Below, in pieces: positions 62,099 to 64,000 of a DNA stretch of 64,000 bases (position 1 is its first letter; the number at the start of each line of letters is the position of its first letter). The stretch is from Bacteroidales bacterium (GTDB lineage: Bacteria > Bacteroidota > Bacteroidia > Bacteroidales > VadinHA17). The notes below the pieces were generated by a model that had not been told where the DNA came from, made no database searches, and worked only from the letters and a program-made list of their open reading frames with translations. The stretch spans positions 1-64,000 of the forward strand of contig JAJFVL010000007.1 of assembly GCA_021371855.1 (NCBI GenBank), written 5' to 3'. Made by a program: the position numbers and the translations under genes.

Positions 62099-62408
62099 TG
62101 TGACAAAATATTTTGCGTTTCTTAAAATTGTTATTCCTGTAATCTGCAATAGTTAAAACAAAGAATTTAATAAATTGTTTTCTTAGACTCGATAGAGCGA
62201 AAAATCATTATATACAGGAGAACAGTACAAAGTACTTATCGACAGGTTTTGGCCGAGAGGCATTTTAAAAGAAAAGGCATGCTGGAACGAATGGGTGAGA
62301 GAAATCAGTCAATTGCTGCTGCATGCAACCAGCAAACAGCAGCAATATTACAATTACTGCCCGAGCGATAATAGGTTCCCAGATGTTAAATAACCGGATG
62401 TTATGTGC
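62099..62408. other. 310-base gap without a recognised feature
   Basis: I find no ORF with family features, no consensus promoter and no terminator here. The only local structure noted is an ACAGTACAAAGTACTTATCG stretch at about 62224-62243. It could hold the promoter of the dehydrogenase operon in a form I do not recognise. Confidence 0.4.
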
Positions 62409-62600
62409 TTACTCAGAATATTTAATAACTTCAACGGGGCAGCTTTCGGCTGCTTCCTTTATTTGTGCCTCATAAGCAGAATAGTCTACACCTTCTATTA
62501 CAGTTGCCACGTCATTTACTTTAAAAACTTCAGGACAAATCTGTTCGCTCAGACCACAAGCGATGCAACCTTCTTCTATCCAAACTTTCTTAATTGCCAT
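62409..62600 (-). CDS. Small one-cluster ferredoxin
   Basis: 63 residues. Four cysteines: C12, C15, C22 and C54, in GCIACGLSEQICPEVF and SCPVEVI. One-cluster ferredoxins of the Desulfovibrio type use CxxCxxC plus a distant CP cysteine; here the third ligand position is Ser18, while C22 matches the non-ligand disulfide cysteine. So the cluster may be [3Fe-4S], have Ser ligation, or use C22. It is a cytoplasmic electron carrier, probably for 2-oxoacid or pyruvate ferredoxin oxidoreductases. It is a single gene on the minus strand. Confidence 0.85.
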   Translation of the reverse strand: MAIKKVWIEEGCIACGLSEQICPEVFKVNDVATVIEGVDYSAYEAQIKEAAESCPVEVIKYSE

Positions 62601-62722
62601 GATTTTTGTTTTTAGTGAATTATTTTACAATTTGAATTATTTTCGTGTATTAAAGTTGACCTGCCAGATTCCTAATTAACAAATATAAGTTCTATATTAA
62701 TCGGCTTTTGTACAAGATTATG

Positions 62723-64000
62723 CTATTTAGCAGGGTATATCATATTTCCAGGGACAACCCATTCATCAAATTGCTGTTCTGTTAAAAGACCTGACTCCAA
62801 TGCAGCTTTTTTTAAAGTCGAATTTTCTGCATAAGCTTTATTGGCAATCCTGGCTGCATTTTCGTATCCAATATGGGGGCTTAAAGCAGTTACCAGCATT
62901 AATGACTTATTGAGATTCTCTTCAATCCGTTCCATATTTGGTTTAATCCCGGCAACACAAAGATCATTAAACGATTTGCAGGCATCGGCAATCAGACCTG
63001 CAGATTGCAAAAAGGCACTTATCATGACTGGTTTAAAAACATTAAGCTCAAAATGACCATTTGAGCCGGCAACCGAAATGGTTGTATCGTTGCCTAAAAT
63101 CTGTGCACAAACCATTGTCATTGCCTCAGTTTGTGCAGGATTTACTTTACCTGGCATAATAGATGAACCAGGTTCATTCGACGGGATAATAATCTCCCCT
63201 ATTCCTGATCGTGGCCCTGATGCCAGCATTCTGATATCATTTGCTATTTTCATTAAACTGACAGCCAACTGCTTAACAGCACCATGAGTCTCTACAATGG
63301 CATCATTTGATGCCAGGGATTCAAATTTGTTTTCAGCAGAAATAAAAGGCAATTCCGTCAACTGAGCTATGCAAGCTGCAACATCGGTTGCATAACCTTC
63401 AGGTGTGTTCAATCCTGTTCCAACTGCACTTCCTCCCATGGCCAGCTCTGAAAGATGTGGCAAAGTATTTTTTAATGCTTTTATTCCATGTCTTAATTGC
63501 GACACATAGGCGGAGAATTCCTGTCCCAGTGAAACAGGCGTCGCATCCATCAAATGAGTACGGCCTATTTTGATGATCCCTGCCATTTCCTTTGATTTAT
63601 CTGACAAAGTGTTTATAAGGATTTCTATTTCAGGGATAGTATTTTCAACGATTTTCCGATATCCAGCTATATGCATAGCTGAAGGAAAAGTGTCGTTCGA
63701 CGACTGTGACATGTTTACATCATCATTTGGGTGTAAAAGCCGGATTCCTTCACCTGGTTTTTTGCCAATTAAGACATGAGCACGATTTGCAATTACTTCA
63801 TTGCAATTCATATTAGTATGAGTACCTGAACCTGTTTGCCAGATAACCAGTGGAAAATGGTCGTCAAGCTTGCCCTCTATAATCTCATCACATACCTGTG
63901 AAATAAGTTCCATTTTATCAGCAGATAATAATCCGAACTTATTGTTTGTAATTGCAGCGGCCTTTTTCAGGTAGCCGAATGCATGAATAATTTCAACTGG
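62723..64000 (-). CDS. fumC: Class II fumarate hydratase, 5' part outside the window
   Basis: The open frame reaches the window edge, and the upstream codons [20 protein letters not shown] continue the family, so the ATG at 63913 is internal. Visible: [56 protein letters not shown] and the signature [17 protein letters not shown]. About 426 residues of the C-terminal side are present; the family has about 460-470. It interconverts fumarate and malate. The signature fits fumarase rather than aspartase, but the two families are close. Confidence 0.9.
   Translation of the reverse strand, partial: PVEIIHAFGYLKKAAAITNNKFGLLSADKMELISQVCDEIIEGKLDDHFPLVIWQTGSGTHTNMNCNEVIANRAHVLIGKKPGEGIRLLHPNDDVNMSQSSNDTFPSAMHIAGYRKIVENTIPEIEILINTLSDKSKEMAGIIKIGRTHLMDATPVSLGQEFSAYVSQLRHGIKALKNTLPHLSELAMGGSAVGTGLNTPEGYATDVAACIAQLTELPFISAENKFESLASNDAIVETHGAVKQLAVSLMKIANDIRMLASGPRSGIGEIIIPSNEPGSSIMPGKVNPAQTEAMTMVCAQILGNDTTISVAGSNGHFELNVFKPVMISAFLQSAGLIADACKSFNDLCVAGIKPNMERIEENLNKSLMLVTALSPHIGYENAARIANKAYAENSTLKKAALESGLLTEQQFDEWVVPGNMIYPAK

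Noticed and set aside
62099..62408. Possible small gene or RNA in the gap before the ferredoxin
   Set aside because: No ORF with a family match, no consensus promoter and no terminator-like stem was found.

Overview
The window comes from an AT-rich genome of the phylum Bacteroidota, probably an anaerobic or facultative member of Bacteroidales/Marinilabiliales. Several promoters match the Bacteroidota consensus (TTTG, 19-21 bases, TAnnTTTG). There is a type IX secretion sorting domain, an Fkp-type fused fucose kinase/GDP-fucose pyrophosphorylase, and the zapA - rny and CutC/C69 dipeptidase gene types common in that phylum. The species cannot be named from sequence alone.

Layout. 1-246 is the 5' part of a group II intron on the minus strand, followed by a nucleoside phosphorylase and a Wzz-like membrane protein on the plus strand. 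A bidirectional terminator at 2431-2454 closes that unit. From 2474 to 43659 almost every gene is on the minus strand and belongs to one large surface-polysaccharide locus. It holds two flippases, four polymerase/ligase-type membrane proteins, two different initiating phosphoglycosyltransferases (a polytopic WecA/WbpL type and a monotopic PglC type) and about ten glycosyltransferases. It also holds three DegT-fold PLP enzymes, an L-amino-acid-ligase-like ATP-grasp enzyme, a WlbA/WbpB-like dehydrogenase, and a polysaccharide deacetylase with a T9SS sorting domain. The sugar-nucleotide genes form its upstream end: Gmd and GDP-fucose synthase with Fkp between them, a FlaA1/CapD-type 4,6-dehydratase, a UDP-HexNAc 4-epimerase and a UDP-GlcNAc-type 2-epimerase. 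Short degenerate repeat arrays, a frameshifted four-helix-bundle gene and a HEPN/MNT toxin-antitoxin pair interrupt the locus.

From 43.8 kb the window is housekeeping: rny, a candidate 6S-like RNA, zapA with a coiled-coil partner, an M23 endopeptidase, an unknown 63-residue protein, a sugar nucleotidyltransferase, cutC, a C69 dipeptidase, rplS, an AsmA-like protein, tRNA-Arg with a broken partial copy in front, a YbaK deacylase, a branched-chain 2-oxoacid dehydrogenase operon (E1 alpha, E1 beta, E2, E3), a one-cluster ferredoxin and class II fumarase, which runs off the window.

How the genes fit together. The locus can plausibly supply GDP-L-fucose by two routes, a dTDP-3-amino-3,6-dideoxyhexose (FdtA/FdtB type) and UDP-6-deoxy or UDP-4-amino-6-deoxy HexNAc derivatives. 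Two lipid-linked assembly lines may then use these sugars. No outer-membrane exporter, tyrosine kinase, rmlA/rmlB or sugar N-acetyltransferase is visible here, so the pathways must be completed elsewhere. The most unusual items are the pseudo-tRNA whose D-arm is replaced by a 16-bp palindrome also found twice in the candidate 6S RNA, the amino-acid ligase among amino-sugar genes, the extra domain in one polymerase-like protein, and the small gene whose 3' end doubles as the terminator of its convergent neighbour.
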